Source: Candidatus Methanovirga basalitermitum (GTDB lineage: Archaea; Methanobacteriota; Methanobacteria; Methanobacteriales; Methanobacteriaceae). Taken from it: a stretch of DNA of 5,272 nt. The position numbers and the translations under genes were made by a program. The DNA lies in contig JAISZW010000141.1 of NCBI GenBank assembly GCA_031284445.1, forward strand, positions 1-5,272, in the 5' to 3' direction. The notes under the pieces are model-generated. The model was not told the origin of the DNA. It did not search any database and saw only the letters and a program-made list of their open reading frames with translations. How positions within the stretch are numbered: the first letter of the stretch is position 1; each line of letters starts with the position of its first letter. Below, in pieces: positions 4,787-5,272 of this stretch.

Positions 4787-5272
4787 CCGATGATAATAGG
4801 TGAAATAAGAAGATACTTGAGAGATAATAACTCAATAAGAGTGAGCAGATCTCTTAGGGATATAGCTTATAAAGCGCTGCAAATAAAGGAACAACTGTTA
4901 AATAAGAACGCCAAAGAGCCCACTATAGATGAAATAGCAAAAGAGCTTGAAATACCAAAAGAAGATATATTGTTTGCTATTGACGCTATACAAGAGCCTA
5001 TCTCATTATTTGAGCCCGTATATCATGATAATAATGAAACCATATCTGTAATGGATCAAATAAGCGATCATAAGAATAATGATTCTAATTGGCTTGAAAA
5101 CCTGTCATTATTGGAAGCATTAAAAAGATTGAACGAACGAGAAAACCGCATTTTAAATTTAAGGTTCTTTGAAGGTAAGACTCAGATCGAAGTAGCTGAA
5201 GAAATAGGTATATCACAAGCCCAAGTCTCTCGTCTTGAAAAAAGCGCTCTAAAAAATATGAAAAAGTATATA
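4787..5272 (+). CDS. sigG: sigG, 3' part only (forespore sigma factor SigmaG)
   Basis: The frame is open from PMIIGEIRRYLRDNN to the window edge (162 codons, no stop yet) and matches SigG almost continuously. Landmarks are IRVSRSLRDIAYKAL, EPISLFEP, VMDQISD, and the region 4 helix-turn-helix TQIEVAEEIGISQAQVSRLE. SigG directs RNA polymerase to late genes in the engulfed forespore. Roughly the first 97 residues (core-binding region 2 up to 2.3) are missing, so this part alone should not work. The ATG at 4790 is the internal Met of PMIIGEI and has no ribosome binding site. No frameshift or stop disrupts the remaining codons, which argues for recent breakage or continuing selection. Choice of SigG over SigF rests on the RRYLRDNN and QEPISLFEP blocks. 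The likely end is only a few codons beyond the window. Confidence 0.9.

Noticed and set aside
4527..4793. 88-codon plus-strand frame
   Set aside because: It runs antisense through the IS right end and tnpB tail and into the sigG junction in a non-sigG frame, so it is a chance opening.

Overview
The window reads as DNA from a low-GC, endospore-forming Clostridium-like Firmicute. It is strongly AT-rich, ribosome binding sites are of the AAGGAG/AGGAGGTG kind, TTG starts are used, and the right edge encodes most of a sporulation sigma factor that I recognise as SigG. No rRNA, tRNA or CRISPR array is visible.

Layout, left to right. (1) Bases 1-177 are GC-richer (about 42% by hand count, against roughly 16% in the next 120 bases). 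They hold no gene but form strong nested inverted repeats, including one long imperfect hairpin. (2) Bases 178-587 are very AT-rich with short repeats and a 15-bp inverted repeat, and no gene I trust. (3) Bases 588-1448 (-) encode a protein with two helix-turn-helix regions. (4) Bases 1481-1763 hold a small cassette bounded by two near-identical bidirectional terminator hairpins. Inside is a 34-residue membrane micropeptide (1617-1721, +) with an excellent Shine-Dalgarno sequence that is itself locked in a hairpin. (5) Bases 1764-1939 are non-coding with direct and inverted repeats. (6) Bases 1940-3322 (-) encode a complete large serine recombinase of the SpoIVCA/phage-integrase kind. (7) A compact intergenic region holds facing, overlapping promoter candidates. 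(8) Bases 3480-4513 (+) are a two-gene unit: a secreted protein followed by a 63-residue two-helix membrane protein. (9) Bases 4530-4735 are the decayed end of an IS200/IS605-type element (tnpB tail and right end, minus strand). (10) Bases 4787-5272 are the 3' part of sigG, lacking about the first 97 codons and running off the window.

The most interesting reading is that the window is the right-hand portion of a mobile element sitting inside sigG. A large serine recombinase lies about 1.5 kb from a sigma-factor gene broken within region 2.3/2.4. This recalls the skin element of sigK, and the break falls at nearly the homologous position. The recombinase also has a sequence resembling a SigmaE promoter. 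Whether the break is a living attachment site or a decayed sigG copy cannot be decided here, because the left end of the element and the 5' half of sigG lie outside the window. The secreted/membrane pair and the micropeptide cassette would be cargo of that element.
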